A DNA stretch of 39,934 bases from Deltaproteobacteria bacterium Ga0077550 (GCA_001464385.1 LNFB01000155.1:1-39934); one strand, 5' to 3'; positions 18,284-26,364 are shown, counted from the first letter of the stretch. Notes: generated by a model from the sequence alone, not told the origin. Translations and numbers: made by a program.

Positions 18284-18781
18284 TCACCGCACCACGGTGA
18301 GGTGGTGCGGGTTGCCGTGCAGCTCGAGCCGCGCGCGCAGGTTGGCCTGCCCCGCGACGTGCCAGCGATCGCCCGGGGTCGACGGCTGGACCTGCAGCAT
18401 CGGCGTCGCGTCGATCGCCTGGGTGTCGATCGCCTCGCCGCCGTAGTCGCTGACGTGGAACAGCGCGGCGTAGGGCGCGTTGGCGATCGAGCCGTGGATG
18501 ATGAGCTGGACGTCGACGAGCCCGCGGCCGCTCGCGGCGCGGAGCACCTCGACGACGCGGCCGCGGTTGCTGCGGACGTACACCGGGGCCAGCTCGAGGT
18601 CGCGTCGGTAGAGGATCGTCGGACCCAGCACCGTGTTCCGGTTGAGCTGCAGCTCGACGCGCATCCCCTGCGTGGCGGGCCCCGCGGCGCCGCTCGGGTG
18701 CTCGAGGGCGACCCACCGCAACCACACGACGAAGTCGTCGCGGCGCAGGTCGAAACGCAGAAGCGGGTAGTTGACCTCCAC
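18284..18781 (-). CDS. Hypothetical protein, beta-rich
   Basis: 165 residues, MEVNYPLLRFDLRRDDFVVW onward. No family recognised. It is predicted mostly beta (VELQLNRNTVLGPTILYRRD, LVDVQLIIHGSIANAPYAAL, ARLELHGNPHHLTVVR), without signal peptide, membrane segment or Cys. Codon use with G/C at third positions fits a real gene, and the start is the first ATG after the divergent repeat-containing spacer. An inverted repeat, arms 18287-18295 and 18302-18310, overlaps its 3' end and could end transcription from both sides. Confidence 0.65.
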   Translation of the reverse strand: MEVNYPLLRFDLRRDDFVVWLRWVALEHPSGAAGPATQGMRVELQLNRNTVLGPTILYRRDLELAPVYVRSNRGRVVEVLRAASGRGLVDVQLIIHGSIANAPYAALFHVSDYGGEAIDTQAIDATPMLQVQPSTPGDRWHVAGQANLRARLELHGNPHHLTVVR

Positions 18782-18798
18782 GTGCGATGGGCAATGTA

Positions 18799-18847
18799 CC
18801 CGATTCGGGTCCCCGATCGGGTCCCCGTTCGGGTCCCCGATTGCCCC
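18799..18847. repeat. Four tandem 12-13 bp palindromic units upstream of the CoA-ligase gene
   Basis: Units at 18799-18811, 18812-18823, 18824-18835 and 18836-18847 follow the pattern CCCGWTCGGGTC, the last one diverged. Each good unit is itself a palindrome (CCCGATTCGGG or CCCGATCGGG). They fill the spacer between the divergent unknown gene and the benzoate-CoA ligase-like gene, 39 bp before its ATG. The 12-13 bp period places the units on nearly the same helix face in steps, compatible with cooperative binding of a regulator. Confidence 0.7.
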
Positions 18848-18885
18848 GACCGTCGGCCACGTGACAGGCTTCCCGCGCCACGAAC

Positions 18886-20493
18886 ATGCGCGACCCCGTC
18901 GTCATCCCCGACCGCCTCAACATGGTCAGCTTCTTCCTCGACGATCGGCTCGCCGAGGGGCGCGGCGACGACGTCGCGATCATCCACAGCGGCCTGACCC
19001 AGGGCGGCGACGTGGCGACCGCCCCGACGACCCAGGTGACGTATCGGGAACTCGCGGCGGACAGCTGCCGTGTCACCAACTTGCTGCGCGAGCTCGGCCT
19101 GCGCATCGAGGACCGCGTGCAGCTCCTGCTGCTCGATACGCCCGAGTTCGCCTCGGCGTACTTCGGCATCCTGCGCGCCGGCTGCGTCGCGGTGCCGACC
19201 AACACCTGGCTGCAACCCAAGGACTACGCCTACTACCTCGAGTACGCGCGCCCGCAGGCCGTCATCGTCGACGCGGAGGTGTGGCCGATGCTCGAGCCCG
19301 TGTGGCGCGACGCGCCATACACCAAGCACTTCATCGTGGTCGATCGCGCCGGCGGCAAGGTGCCCGACGGCACCATCGACTGGCACGCGGCCATGGCCCG
19401 GCAGTCGCCCGAGGCCAAGATCGAGCCCACGTGGCGCGACGACTTCGCGACGTGGCTGTCGTCGTCGGGCTCGACGGGCAACCCCAAGTGCGTGCCGCAC
19501 ATGCACCACGACTTCGTGTGGAACACCGTCGCGTACGCCCAGCGCACCCTGCAGCTGAAGTCGACCGACGTCACGCTCTCGGCGCCCAAGCTGTTCTTCG
19601 GCTACGCGCTCGGCAGCAACCTGCTGTTCCCGCTCAGCGTCGGCGGTCGCGCCGTGCTCACCCACGAGCGCCTCGAGGCCCGCGACTACCTCGGCCTCAT
19701 CGAGCGCTTCGGCGTCACGCAGTTCGTGACGGTGCCCACCAACATCGCCAAGCTCGTCGCCCTCGACGAGACCCGGCGCCACGACCTGTCGAGCCTGCAC
19801 TCGCTGGTGAGCGCGGGCGAAGCCCTGCCCTCCCGCATCTACCGCGACTTCAAGGTCCGCTACGGCGTCGAGATCTACGACGGCATCGGCTCGGCCGAGA
19901 TGTTCCACGTCTACATCACCAACCGCCCCGGTGACGTGAAGGAGGGCAGCCTCGGTCGCATCGTCGACGGCTACACGCACCGGCTCGTCGACGACGACAA
20001 CCGCGAGGTCGCGCCCGGCGAGATCGGCACGCTGGTGATCCAGGGCCCCTCGGCCGGCGCCGGGTACTGGCGCATGCGCGACCGGAGCCGCGAGACGTTC
20101 TGGGGGGACGCGGTCAAGGGCGGCGACAAGTTCCACGTCGATGCCGACGGCTACTTCTGGTACTGCGGCCGCGGCGACGACATGCTGAAGTGCTCCGGCG
20201 TGTACGTCTCGCCGGTCGAGGTCGAGAACTGCCTGCTCGGGCACGCGGCCGTGCGCGAGGCCGGCGTGGTCGGATTCCGCGACGAGGCCGGGCTCGAGAA
20301 GGCGATGGCGTTCGTCGAGCTCCACGACCCGACCCTGGCCTCCGATGCGCTGGCGGCCGAGCTCGTCGCGTTCGCCCGCGGGCACATCGCCGCGTTCAAG
20401 GCCCCGCGCCGCATCGTGTTCACCACGCTGCCGCGGACCGAGACCGGCAAGATCAAGCGCAACGAGCTGCGCGCGCGCGTGGGGGACACCTGA
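18886..20493 (+). CDS. Benzoate-CoA ligase family protein (AMP-forming)
   Basis: 535 residues, full length for the family. The adenylation motifs are intact: SSSGSTGNPK (192-201), DGIGSAEMFHVYITN, YWYCGRGDDMLKCSG-type hinge (FWYCGRGDDMLKCSGVYVSP) and the catalytic Lys near the end (RTETGKIKR). The segment APKLFFGYALGSNLLFPLSVGG is a hallmark of benzoate/4-hydroxybenzoate-CoA ligases. It should activate an aromatic acid to its CoA thioester with ATP; exact substrate unknown. The stop shares one base with the start of the creatininase-family gene (TGATG). A hydroxybenzoyl-CoA reductase-like enzyme at the left end of the window would act on such a thioester. Confidence 0.92.
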   Translation: MRDPVVIPDRLNMVSFFLDDRLAEGRGDDVAIIHSGLTQGGDVATAPTTQVTYRELAADSCRVTNLLRELGLRIEDRVQLLLLDTPEFASAYFGILRAGCVAVPTNTWLQPKDYAYYLEYARPQAVIVDAEVWPMLEPVWRDAPYTKHFIVVDRAGGKVPDGTIDWHAAMARQSPEAKIEPTWRDDFATWLSSSGSTGNPKCVPHMHHDFVWNTVAYAQRTLQLKSTDVTLSAPKLFFGYALGSNLLFPLSVGGRAVLTHERLEARDYLGLIERFGVTQFVTVPTNIAKLVALDETRRHDLSSLHSLVSAGEALPSRIYRDFKVRYGVEIYDGIGSAEMFHVYITNRPGDVKEGSLGRIVDGYTHRLVDDDNREVAPGEIGTLVIQGPSAGAGYWRMRDRSRETFWGDAVKGGDKFHVDADGYFWYCGRGDDMLKCSGVYVSPVEVENCLLGHAAVREAGVVGFRDEAGLEKAMAFVELHDPTLASDALAAELVAFARGHIAAFKAPRRIVFTTLPRTETGKIKRNELRARVGDT

Positions 20494-21266
20494 TGCGCGG
20501 GGTCTTCGCCGAGATCGATCGGCTCACCTACCCGGCGGTCGCGCGCCTCCTGGCGAGCGACGCCCGCAAGATCGCGATCCTGCCGGTCGGCAGCGTCGAG
20601 GCCCACGGCCCGCACCTGCCGCTCGGCACCGACACGTTCATCAGCGTCGAGGTCGCGAACCGAGCCGGGCGCCGACTCGCCGACGACGGCATGGTGTGCC
20701 TGCGATTCCCCGCGATCGCCTACGGGGTCACCGACTGGGCGGCGATGTTCGCCGGCACCACCTCGATCTCGGCGGACGCCACCTTCGCGATGATCTTCGA
20801 GGCGTGCCGCGCCATCGCGGGCATGGGCTTCGATCGCGTGGTGCTGACCAACGCGCACCTCGAGCCGGCGCACATCTCGACCCTGCGCGCCGTGGCCAAG
20901 CGCTTCGCCGAGGAGCTCGGCCGGCCGCTCGTGTTCCCCGACAAGACGCGGCGGCTCGCGGCGGCGCGGCTCACCGACGAATTCCGCAGCGGCTCGTGCC
21001 ACGCGGGGCAGTACGAGAGCAGCCTCGTGCTCGCGATCCACCCCGAGCTCGTGGATCTGCCGCGCGCGCAGGAGCTGCCCGAGCACGTGGTGCCGCTGCA
21101 CGAGCGGATCGCCGCGGGCGCGCGCGATTTCGTCGATTGCGGGCTCCCCGACGCCTACTGCGGCAACCCTGCCGGGGCCTCGCGGGCCGAGGGCGAGCAG
21201 TCGCTCGCCACGCTGACGGACCTCGTCGTCGAGGCGGTGCAGGCGAGCTTCGAGCCGCCGGCGTGA
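20493..21266 (+). CDS. Creatininase-family amidohydrolase
   Basis: 257 residues. The metal motif ILPVGSVEAHGPHLPLGTD has the Glu, His and Asp of the creatininase/MftE family. TNAHLEPAHISTL replaces the usual NGHGGN but keeps its His, and HAGQYESSLVLAIHPELV keeps the HAGxxE glutamate. The enzyme is probably active as a metal-dependent amidohydrolase on an unknown amide. It is translationally coupled to the benzoate-CoA ligase-like gene (TGATG), so a joint pathway is likely, such as release of an aromatic acid from an amide before CoA activation. That role is inference. Confidence 0.85.
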   Translation: MRGVFAEIDRLTYPAVARLLASDARKIAILPVGSVEAHGPHLPLGTDTFISVEVANRAGRRLADDGMVCLRFPAIAYGVTDWAAMFAGTTSISADATFAMIFEACRAIAGMGFDRVVLTNAHLEPAHISTLRAVAKRFAEELGRPLVFPDKTRRLAAARLTDEFRSGSCHAGQYESSLVLAIHPELVDLPRAQELPEHVVPLHERIAAGARDFVDCGLPDAYCGNPAGASRAEGEQSLATLTDLVVEAVQASFEPPA

Positions 21267-21294
21267 CGCCTCCGCGTTGCGGTATCCTGCCGCG

Positions 21295-22743
21295 ATGAAG
21301 ATCGCCTGCGTCGCCGCGGCCGCCGTCGTCGTCCTGCTCGCCGCGTGTGGAGGCGACGATCCGTCCTCCGGCGAGGCGGGCGACACCGCCGCGGCCGATA
21401 CGACCGGCGACGGGACCGGCACCGGCACCGACGCGCCGGCGTCGACGTCCGCCTCCGGGTCGGCGACCGAGGGCGACACCGGCGTCGACGCGGCCCGCCC
21501 CGACTGGGTGCACGACCTCGCGCCGCTGATGGCCGAGCACTGCGTGTCGTGCCACAGCGACGGCGGCATCGCGCCCTTCCCCCTCGACGACTACGAGAAC
21601 GCCTCGCTGTGGGCCCCCGCGGCGGCGGCCCAGGTGGCGGCGGGCCTGATGCCGCCGTGGCACGCGGTCGAGACCGACGAGTGCGCGCCGCCGCTGCCGT
21701 TCAAGCACGACGCGCGGCTCTCCGCCGATCAGATCGATCTCGTGGTCGACTGGGCGGCCGCGGGCGCGCCTGAGGGCGATCCCGCCGACGCGGCGCCGCT
21801 GCCCGAGCCGCAGGACCTCGACCTCGCGGATCCGTCCGGCACCGCGACGATGGGCAGCGCCGTCGAGGTGCCCGCGGCCGGCTCGACGCTCGACTACTTC
21901 CACTGCCTCAGCTTCGATCCCGGCCACACCACCGACGTCTACGTCGACGGGCTGCAGGTCATCCCCGGCAACCGCGGGATCGTCCACCACGTGCTGATGT
22001 TCGTCGACGAGCAGGCCGACTCGGCGAACTGGGACGGCGGCGTGCTCGAGGATTGCGGCGGCGGCTCCGGGGTCGGCAGCGCCACGCTGGTCGGCGGCTG
22101 GGTGCCCGGCAGCCTGCCGATCGAGACGCCCGACGACGTCGCGATCCGCCTGCCGGTCGGCGCGCGGATCATCTTCAACATGCACTACCACAACGCCAGC
22201 GACGCGGCGCAGACCGACGACGGCACCGGCGTCGCGCTGCGGTGGAGCACCGCCCTGCCCCGCTACATCGGCTCGTTCCAGCTCGTGGGTGCGCCGGGGG
22301 CCGGCGACATGGTCGACGCGCCGTTCATGATCCCGGCGGGCGCGACCGACCACGTCGAGCGCCTGCGCTACGAGGTGCCGGACCTCGGCGTCCCCGAGAT
22401 CCGCGTGTTCTCCATGACGAACCACATGCACAAGGTCGGCGTCGACATGAAGGTCACGATGACCCGCGGCGCCGACGAGACGTGCATGCTGCAGACGCCG
22501 CGCTGGGACTTCAACTGGCAGCGGCAGTACCTCTACGACGCGGCGGTCGAGGAGCTGCCCGAGGTGCTGCCGGGTGACGTCGTCGAGGTGCGCTGCACCT
22601 ACGACAACACGCTCGCCAACCCGGGCGTCGCCGAGGCGCTCGCGGAGGTCGGCCTCGACGCGCCGCAGGACGTCACGCTCGGCGAGGGCACGCTCGACGA
22701 GATGTGCCTCGCGGGCGTGGGCATCGCGGTGCGACCGTTCTAG
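21295..22743 (+). CDS. Lipoprotein: CxxCH domain plus copper type II monooxygenase-like domains
   Basis: 482 residues. Signal MKIACVAAAAVVVLLAACGG, Ser/Thr/Gly linker to about residue 68, then a short module with CVSCH (83-87) and AAGLMPPWHAVE, as in cytochrome c-type domains of planctomycete/myxobacterial proteins. The rest matches peptidylglycine/dopamine-type copper monooxygenases: IVHHVLMF (His 231-232), FNMHYHN (His 297, 299) and MTNHMHKVG (His 377, 379) as probable copper ligands. It may hydroxylate an unknown substrate outside the cell, with haem as an electron relay. It starts 28 bp after the creatininase gene and may be co-transcribed. Confidence 0.85.
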   Translation: MKIACVAAAAVVVLLAACGGDDPSSGEAGDTAAADTTGDGTGTGTDAPASTSASGSATEGDTGVDAARPDWVHDLAPLMAEHCVSCHSDGGIAPFPLDDYENASLWAPAAAAQVAAGLMPPWHAVETDECAPPLPFKHDARLSADQIDLVVDWAAAGAPEGDPADAAPLPEPQDLDLADPSGTATMGSAVEVPAAGSTLDYFHCLSFDPGHTTDVYVDGLQVIPGNRGIVHHVLMFVDEQADSANWDGGVLEDCGGGSGVGSATLVGGWVPGSLPIETPDDVAIRLPVGARIIFNMHYHNASDAAQTDDGTGVALRWSTALPRYIGSFQLVGAPGAGDMVDAPFMIPAGATDHVERLRYEVPDLGVPEIRVFSMTNHMHKVGVDMKVTMTRGADETCMLQTPRWDFNWQRQYLYDAAVEELPEVLPGDVVEVRCTYDNTLANPGVAEALAEVGLDAPQDVTLGEGTLDEMCLAGVGIAVRPF

Positions 22744-22747
22744 TCCC

Positions 22748-23356
22748 TCACGAGCACGCCAGCACACCGGCGTCGGTGAGCAGCGCGTGCATCGGCACGT
22801 CGTGGGCGTCCATAGGGATCGGCCCCTCGATCGGATCGACGAACGTGCGAAACGCGACGCCGAGCCGGAGCACGTCGGCTCGATCGCGCAGGGGCCCGAG
22901 GGCGCGGTCGTAGTAGCCGCGGCCGAAGCCGATCCGCGCGCCGTCGCGGCCGAAGCCGAGGCCGGGCACGAGGACCAAGGGCGGCGCGACCTCGGCGAGG
23001 GCGCGCGGTGGTTCGGTACCCGGCGCGGGCTCGAGCAGGCCGAAGCAGCCGGGCACGAGCTGGGCACGATCGACGGTGCGCACGAACGCCAGCGCGTCCC
23101 CTCGCACCCACGGCAGCCACACCTCGACGCCGCGCGACCACGCGTCGTGGAGCAGCGCCCAGGTGTCGGGCTCACCGCGGACGCCGACGAACGCCGCGAT
23201 CGATCGCGCGGCCGACCACGCGGGGTGGCCCAGGAGCGCCTCGGTGAGGCTGGCGCTGCCTCGCGCGACGTCGGCGGGCGCGAGCGCGGCGCGACGGGCC
23301 CGCAGCGCCGCGCGCAGGGCCGCCTTCGCGTCGTCGGTTGCCGCGATCGCCGTCAC
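22748..23356 (-). CDS. 5-formyltetrahydrofolate cyclo-ligase
   Basis: 202 residues, normal length. N-terminal KAALRAALRARRAALAPADV and the C-terminal LVLVPGLGFGRDGARIGFGRGYYDR are the family signatures (GxGxGYYDR binds ATP/folate). It converts 5-formyl-THF to 5,10-methenyl-THF using ATP. The GTG start overlaps the TGA of the upstream lipoprotein gene (GTGA); no better start exists downstream of it. The stop is 4 bp from the convergent copper monooxygenase gene. Confidence 0.93.
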   Translation of the reverse strand: MTAIAATDDAKAALRAALRARRAALAPADVARGSASLTEALLGHPAWSAARSIAAFVGVRGEPDTWALLHDAWSRGVEVWLPWVRGDALAFVRTVDRAQLVPGCFGLLEPAPGTEPPRALAEVAPPLVLVPGLGFGRDGARIGFGRGYYDRALGPLRDRADVLRLGVAFRTFVDPIEGPIPMDAHDVPMHALLTDAGVLACS

Positions 23357-23919
23357 GCGCACGCCGAGGTGTCGTACTCGCACGTCATCGGATCGCACGC
23401 GAGCTCGCCGTCGACGTAGCCCAGCGACGCGCAGTCGTTGCCCCCGAGGTCTTCGCCGTCGCAGGCCTCGGCGCCGCCGATGATCCCGTCGCCGCAGGTG
23501 CCACCGGTCGACTCGGTGCCGCTCGAGTCGGTGCCCGTCGAGTCCGTACCGGTCGAGTCGGTGCCCGTCGAGTCGCCGGTCGTCTCGGACCCCGAGTCGC
23601 TCCCGCCGCTGCCCGACGATCCATCGTCGGTGTCGATCCCGCCGCTGCTTTCGGTCGGGCTCGCGGTGTCCGCAGCGGAGTCCCCGGTGCTGCCGTCGGT
23701 CGGCGAGGTGTCCGACGCGCTCGCGGTGGCGGTCGCGTCGGTGGGATCGGTCGCATCGGCGGAGGCGGTGAACGATCCATCCGTGCCGCCGTCGCCGGTG
23801 CTGCCCGCGGCACCCGTGCTGACGTCGGTGCCCTCGATCCCGAGGCACCCGCCCGCCGCCGCGATCACCACCGCGAGCGACGCAGACCGGCATCCAAGTC
23901 CAAGCGCAAGACGAGTCAT
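23353..23919 (-). CDS. Cys-rich lipoprotein with long Ser/Thr/Asp linker
   Basis: 188 residues. Signal MTRLALGLGCRSASLAVVIA ending in AAGGCLG. About 100 residues of Ser/Thr/Asp/Gly linker include pentapeptide repeats GTDST encoded by a 15-bp DNA repeat. The C-terminal domain CGDGIIGGAEACDGEDLGG, NDCASLGYVDGELACD and MTCEYDTSACA is the myxobacterial Cys-rich CGDGxxxxxExCDG repeat (DUF4215-like). Probably exposed at the cell surface. Its stop overlaps the start of the folate cyclo-ligase gene, an odd pairing of a surface protein with a housekeeping enzyme. Confidence 0.85.
   Translation of the reverse strand: MTRLALGLGCRSASLAVVIAAAGGCLGIEGTDVSTGAAGSTGDGGTDGSFTASADATDPTDATATASASDTSPTDGSTGDSAADTASPTESSGGIDTDDGSSGSGGSDSGSETTGDSTGTDSTGTDSTGTDSSGTESTGGTCGDGIIGGAEACDGEDLGGNDCASLGYVDGELACDPMTCEYDTSACA
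23507..23575. repeat. 15-bp coding tandem repeat (4.6 copies)
   Basis: Units of the pattern GTCGAGTCGGTGCCC at 23507, 23522, 23537, 23552 and 23567, with one to three differences between copies, encode the GTDST pentapeptides of the lipoprotein linker on the minus strand. In-frame repeat number could vary between strains. Confidence 0.8.
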
Positions 23920-24071
23920 GCCCGCGATCATAGCCGAACTGTCGCCGGCCCCACGGCGCGCCGACGACCCATGCCCGCCGCCCCACCGCGTGGCGCCCCG
24001 CCCCGTCCGGACGCCCCGGGGGCGTCCGGGGCGCCTGCCGCACACGCCCGCCACGGCCCCGCGACTCGCCG

Positions 24072-24100
24072 TTGTCGGCCCCGCGGCGCCGTGCTACTAG
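24072..24100 (+). promoter_or_regulatory. Probable promoter of tRNA-Gly
   Basis: TTGTCG (24072-24077) and TACTAG (24095-24100) are spaced 17 bp apart, with the -10 box 11 bp before the mature tRNA. The -35 matches consensus at four of six positions, the -10 at three of six. Position relative to the tRNA is the strongest argument. Confidence 0.45.
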
Positions 24101-24111
24101 AGGGCGAGCAC

Positions 24112-24184
24112 GCGGGAGTAACTCAGTTGGTAGAGTGTCAGCTTCCCAAGCTGAATGTCGCGGGTTCGATTCCCGTCTCCCGCT
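24112..24184 (+). tRNA. tRNA-Gly, anticodon CCC
   Basis: Full cloverleaf. Acceptor GCGGGAG (24112-24118) pairs with CTCCCGC (24177-24183). D stem is ACTC/GAGT with an 8-nt loop. Anticodon stem is TCAGC/GCTGA with loop TTCCCAA, anticodon CCC at 24145-24147. The T arm contains GTTCGATT. Discriminator base is T at 24184; the following bases are CCG, so the CCA end is not encoded and must be added. It reads GGG glycine codons. Confidence 0.95.
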
Positions 24185-24193
24185 CCGCATGAT

Positions 24194-24225
24194 GGCTCCG
24201 TAGGTGGTCCTACGGGGCCTTTCTC
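24194..24225 (+). terminator. Intrinsic terminator after tRNA-Gly
   Basis: An 11-bp stem (GGCTCCGTAGG pairing with CCTACGGGGCC, one T-G wobble) around the loop TGGT, followed by TTTCT, begins 9 bp after the tRNA. This is a standard rho-independent terminator. Confidence 0.75.
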
Positions 24226-24340
24226 GTGCCCGTCGATCCGAGTTCACGGATCCTCGAATGCGGCAGATCGAAGCGGTTCGACCGCGCGTGCGTGCGGCCG
24301 ACCGGCGGCCATCGCCATGTCTCGGCGCGCGCCTCGTCGG

Positions 24341-25582
24341 TCAACGTCGGCGAGTGCGCAAGAGCATGAGCACGACGAGAACCATCGCCGCGAGCGGCGA
24401 GCCTCGCCGGCCGTCGACGAAACACCCGCATCCCTGATCGCCGCCCTCGATGCACCGCCACCGCACCTCGACCGTCTCGCGCAGATCGTCCATCTCGCCG
24501 GCCAGGACCGCGGAACGCCACGTGCCCGCCGCGACGCGGTCGCAGCCGTCGTCGGCGATGCTGGTCCACCACGCGGGATCCTCGATGCCGTCGTCGTCAT
24601 CGTCCCGCGGCTCGAGCTCCACGTCGCCCCGCACGACCGACCACGACACCGGGGGCTCGCGCAGCAGCCGGCCGTCGTGATCGCGGGCCACGGCCTCGGC
24701 ACCGAGGCCGAGGAACTCGTCCTCACCAGCGAGGCGCAAGATCGCCGGTGCGAGGACCAGGTCGGCGGCCTCGGTGCGCGCGACGACATGGACCTCGCCC
24801 ACGTCGAGCGTGCCGGCCGGCAGCGACAGGGTCACGTGGAAGACGTCGCCTGCCCGCGCGTCGACGCCGATGTCGGGCGACGGTTCGGTGTCGACGTGAA
24901 TCGTTGGCGTTCCCGCGACCACGGTGGCCTCGGCGTGCGGGGCCGTCACCGCGACCGCTTCGGGCCGGTCGCTGCGCACCACCGTGGTGGTCACGCCGTC
25001 GAACAGATCCTCGATCACGAGCACGGGCTCGCCAACCGCCGCCAGCCAGCCCGGCGTCGACGACGGGTCCTCGGCGACGAGGTCGTAGCGTTCGAGCAAC
25101 GCCGCGTCGAACGGTACCGCGTACTCGAACGCGCCGCGCACCTCGTCGAGCGCCAAGACGTCGAAGCGCAGACGGTCGTCGCCGAAGTCGCCGTCGATCG
25201 CACAAGGCCGGCGATTGAACTCGACGTCCACGGTTCCGGGCGTGTCGAGCACGAGGCAGCCGTCGGCGTCGACGCTCGCCGGACCGACGATCCGCTCATC
25301 GTAACACGCACCGAGATCGTCCTCGGGCTCGCCGCCGAAGGCGTCGAGGAGGTCGCCCGGGTGACGCGTGCTGCCGAGGCACACGATCGACTGCTCCGCG
25401 ATGCCCTGACCGGACACGAAGAACCCCCTCGGGTCCTCCGACTCCAGGCGGATCTGCCCGCGCTCGGTGAGCAGGTCTGCGTCGCATCCGGCGAAGAGGA
25501 CGAGGACGGCCGCGAAGGCCGCCGGATTGGGGCGAGTCGTCACCACCTTGCGTTGGTCGCCACGCACCGCCGACGGATCCAT
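24341..25582 (-). CDS. Cell-envelope protein with lipoprotein signal and MYXO-CTERM-like tail
   Basis: 413 residues from the ATG used here. A GTG 13 codons later (25543) would give a cleaner lipoprotein signal (TTRPNPAAFAAVLVLFAGCD). The body is acidic and beta-rich, with no family I recognise; GFFVSGQGIAEQSIVCLGS and LSLPAGTLDVGEVHVVA are typical stretches. The C-terminus is QGCGCFVDGRRG, then the hydrophobic LAAMVLVVLMLL, then RTRRR. This Cys / membrane helix / Arg arrangement is that of MYXO-CTERM sorting signals. Having both an N-terminal lipid anchor and a C-terminal sorting tail is unusual. It converges on the tRNA unit. Confidence 0.78.
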   Translation of the reverse strand: MDPSAVRGDQRKVVTTRPNPAAFAAVLVLFAGCDADLLTERGQIRLESEDPRGFFVSGQGIAEQSIVCLGSTRHPGDLLDAFGGEPEDDLGACYDERIVGPASVDADGCLVLDTPGTVDVEFNRRPCAIDGDFGDDRLRFDVLALDEVRGAFEYAVPFDAALLERYDLVAEDPSSTPGWLAAVGEPVLVIEDLFDGVTTTVVRSDRPEAVAVTAPHAEATVVAGTPTIHVDTEPSPDIGVDARAGDVFHVTLSLPAGTLDVGEVHVVARTEAADLVLAPAILRLAGEDEFLGLGAEAVARDHDGRLLREPPVSWSVVRGDVELEPRDDDDDGIEDPAWWTSIADDGCDRVAAGTWRSAVLAGEMDDLRETVEVRWRCIEGGDQGCGCFVDGRRGSPLAAMVLVVLMLLRTRRR

Positions 25583-25692
25583 TGCCCACGCCGACGAGGT
25601 GCCGGCCAAATCGTGCCCATGGGGCAGCGGCCGTTCGGCCACGCCGCACGCTGCGTCTTCGGCACCGTTCCGCGCAGCGATCGCCCGCGCGA

Positions 25693-26364
25693 TCACGCCA
25701 CGACCACGTCCGCGAACACGAACCCATCCCGCTCCACCACCTCGCCGCGCTCGACCGCGATCGCCCCATCGAGCATCGGCCCCGCGACCACGCAGGTGTG
25801 GAACTCGCCGTGCTCCCCGCAGGGATCCACGCCCTGTGGCAGCGCATCGAGCAGCGCCGCGTCGAACCACCGCCCCGCGAGGTCCTTCGACACTCGCCGC
25901 GGATCCACGCACGTCAGGATCGCCCGCAGCCCCCCGGCGATCATCTCCCGCGCGAGCGCCCCCGTGTCCCGGCCCCACAGCGGGAACACTGCGCGCATGC
26001 CCACCGTCGCGAGGTTCGCCTCGCGGTAGGCCCGGATGTCGGCGAGGAACAGATCGCCGAACACCACGCATTGGATGCCCTGCGCGCGCGCGGCCGTCAT
26101 CGCGGCGTGCATCGCTGCGGCGTAGACCTCGTTCGAGCACGGCGATGGGATCGACACGACCGTGAGCGGCAGCCCGACGGCGTGCGCCTGGCGCTCGAGG
26201 ATCTCCTCGCGGACGCCGTGCATCGACACGCGGCCGAAGCTCGAGGTCACCGTCGTCAGCAGGCCGACGATCTCGACCTCGCCCTGCGACCGCGCGACGT
26301 GGAGCGCCCAGGCGCTGTCCTTGCCGCTGCTCCACGACAGGAGCGCTCGGGGAGGTGCGGGCAT
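25693..26364 (-). CDS. Diphthine--ammonia ligase-like PP-loop ATPase (Dph6/DUF71 family)
   Basis: 223 residues. The PP-loop SWSSGKDSAWALHVA at the N-terminus binds ATP. The DUF71/TIGR00290-type segments VVFGDLFLADIRAYRE and FPLWGRDTGALAREMIAGG, and the C-terminal CGEHGEFHTCVVAGPM, are all present. Eukaryotic and archaeal members amidate diphthine on EF2. Bacterial members have no diphthamide pathway, so the bacterial substrate is unknown. Start MPAPPRALLSW is preferred over an ATG ten codons upstream, which would add residues outside the family core. It is divergent from the kinase fusion gene. Confidence 0.88.
   Translation of the reverse strand: MPAPPRALLSWSSGKDSAWALHVARSQGEVEIVGLLTTVTSSFGRVSMHGVREEILERQAHAVGLPLTVVSIPSPCSNEVYAAAMHAAMTAARAQGIQCVVFGDLFLADIRAYREANLATVGMRAVFPLWGRDTGALAREMIAGGLRAILTCVDPRRVSKDLAGRWFDAALLDALPQGVDPCGEHGEFHTCVVAGPMLDGAIAVERGEVVERDGFVFADVVVA

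Noticed and set aside
18287..18310. Nine-bp inverted repeat at the convergent OmpA-lipoprotein/unknown gene junction as an intrinsic terminator
   Set aside because: No T-tract on either strand and it is inside coding sequence; mentioned with the gene but not called as a terminator.
18109..20385. Minus-strand open frame of 758 codons opposite the CoA-ligase gene
   Set aside because: No motifs; the plus strand encodes a complete AMP-forming ligase with all signatures.
20493..21266. Creatininase-family gene as a mycofactocin-system MftE
   Set aside because: No mycofactocin precursor, radical SAM or other mft genes nearby; the neighbour is an aromatic CoA ligase.
20971..23175. Minus-strand open frame of 734 codons across the creatininase and copper monooxygenase genes
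   Set aside because: Composition typical of a shadow frame; overlaps three well-supported genes.
23507..23575. Regularly spaced repeats as a possible CRISPR array
   Set aside because: The 15-bp units are contiguous, without spacers, and in frame within a Ser/Thr/Asp linker gene.
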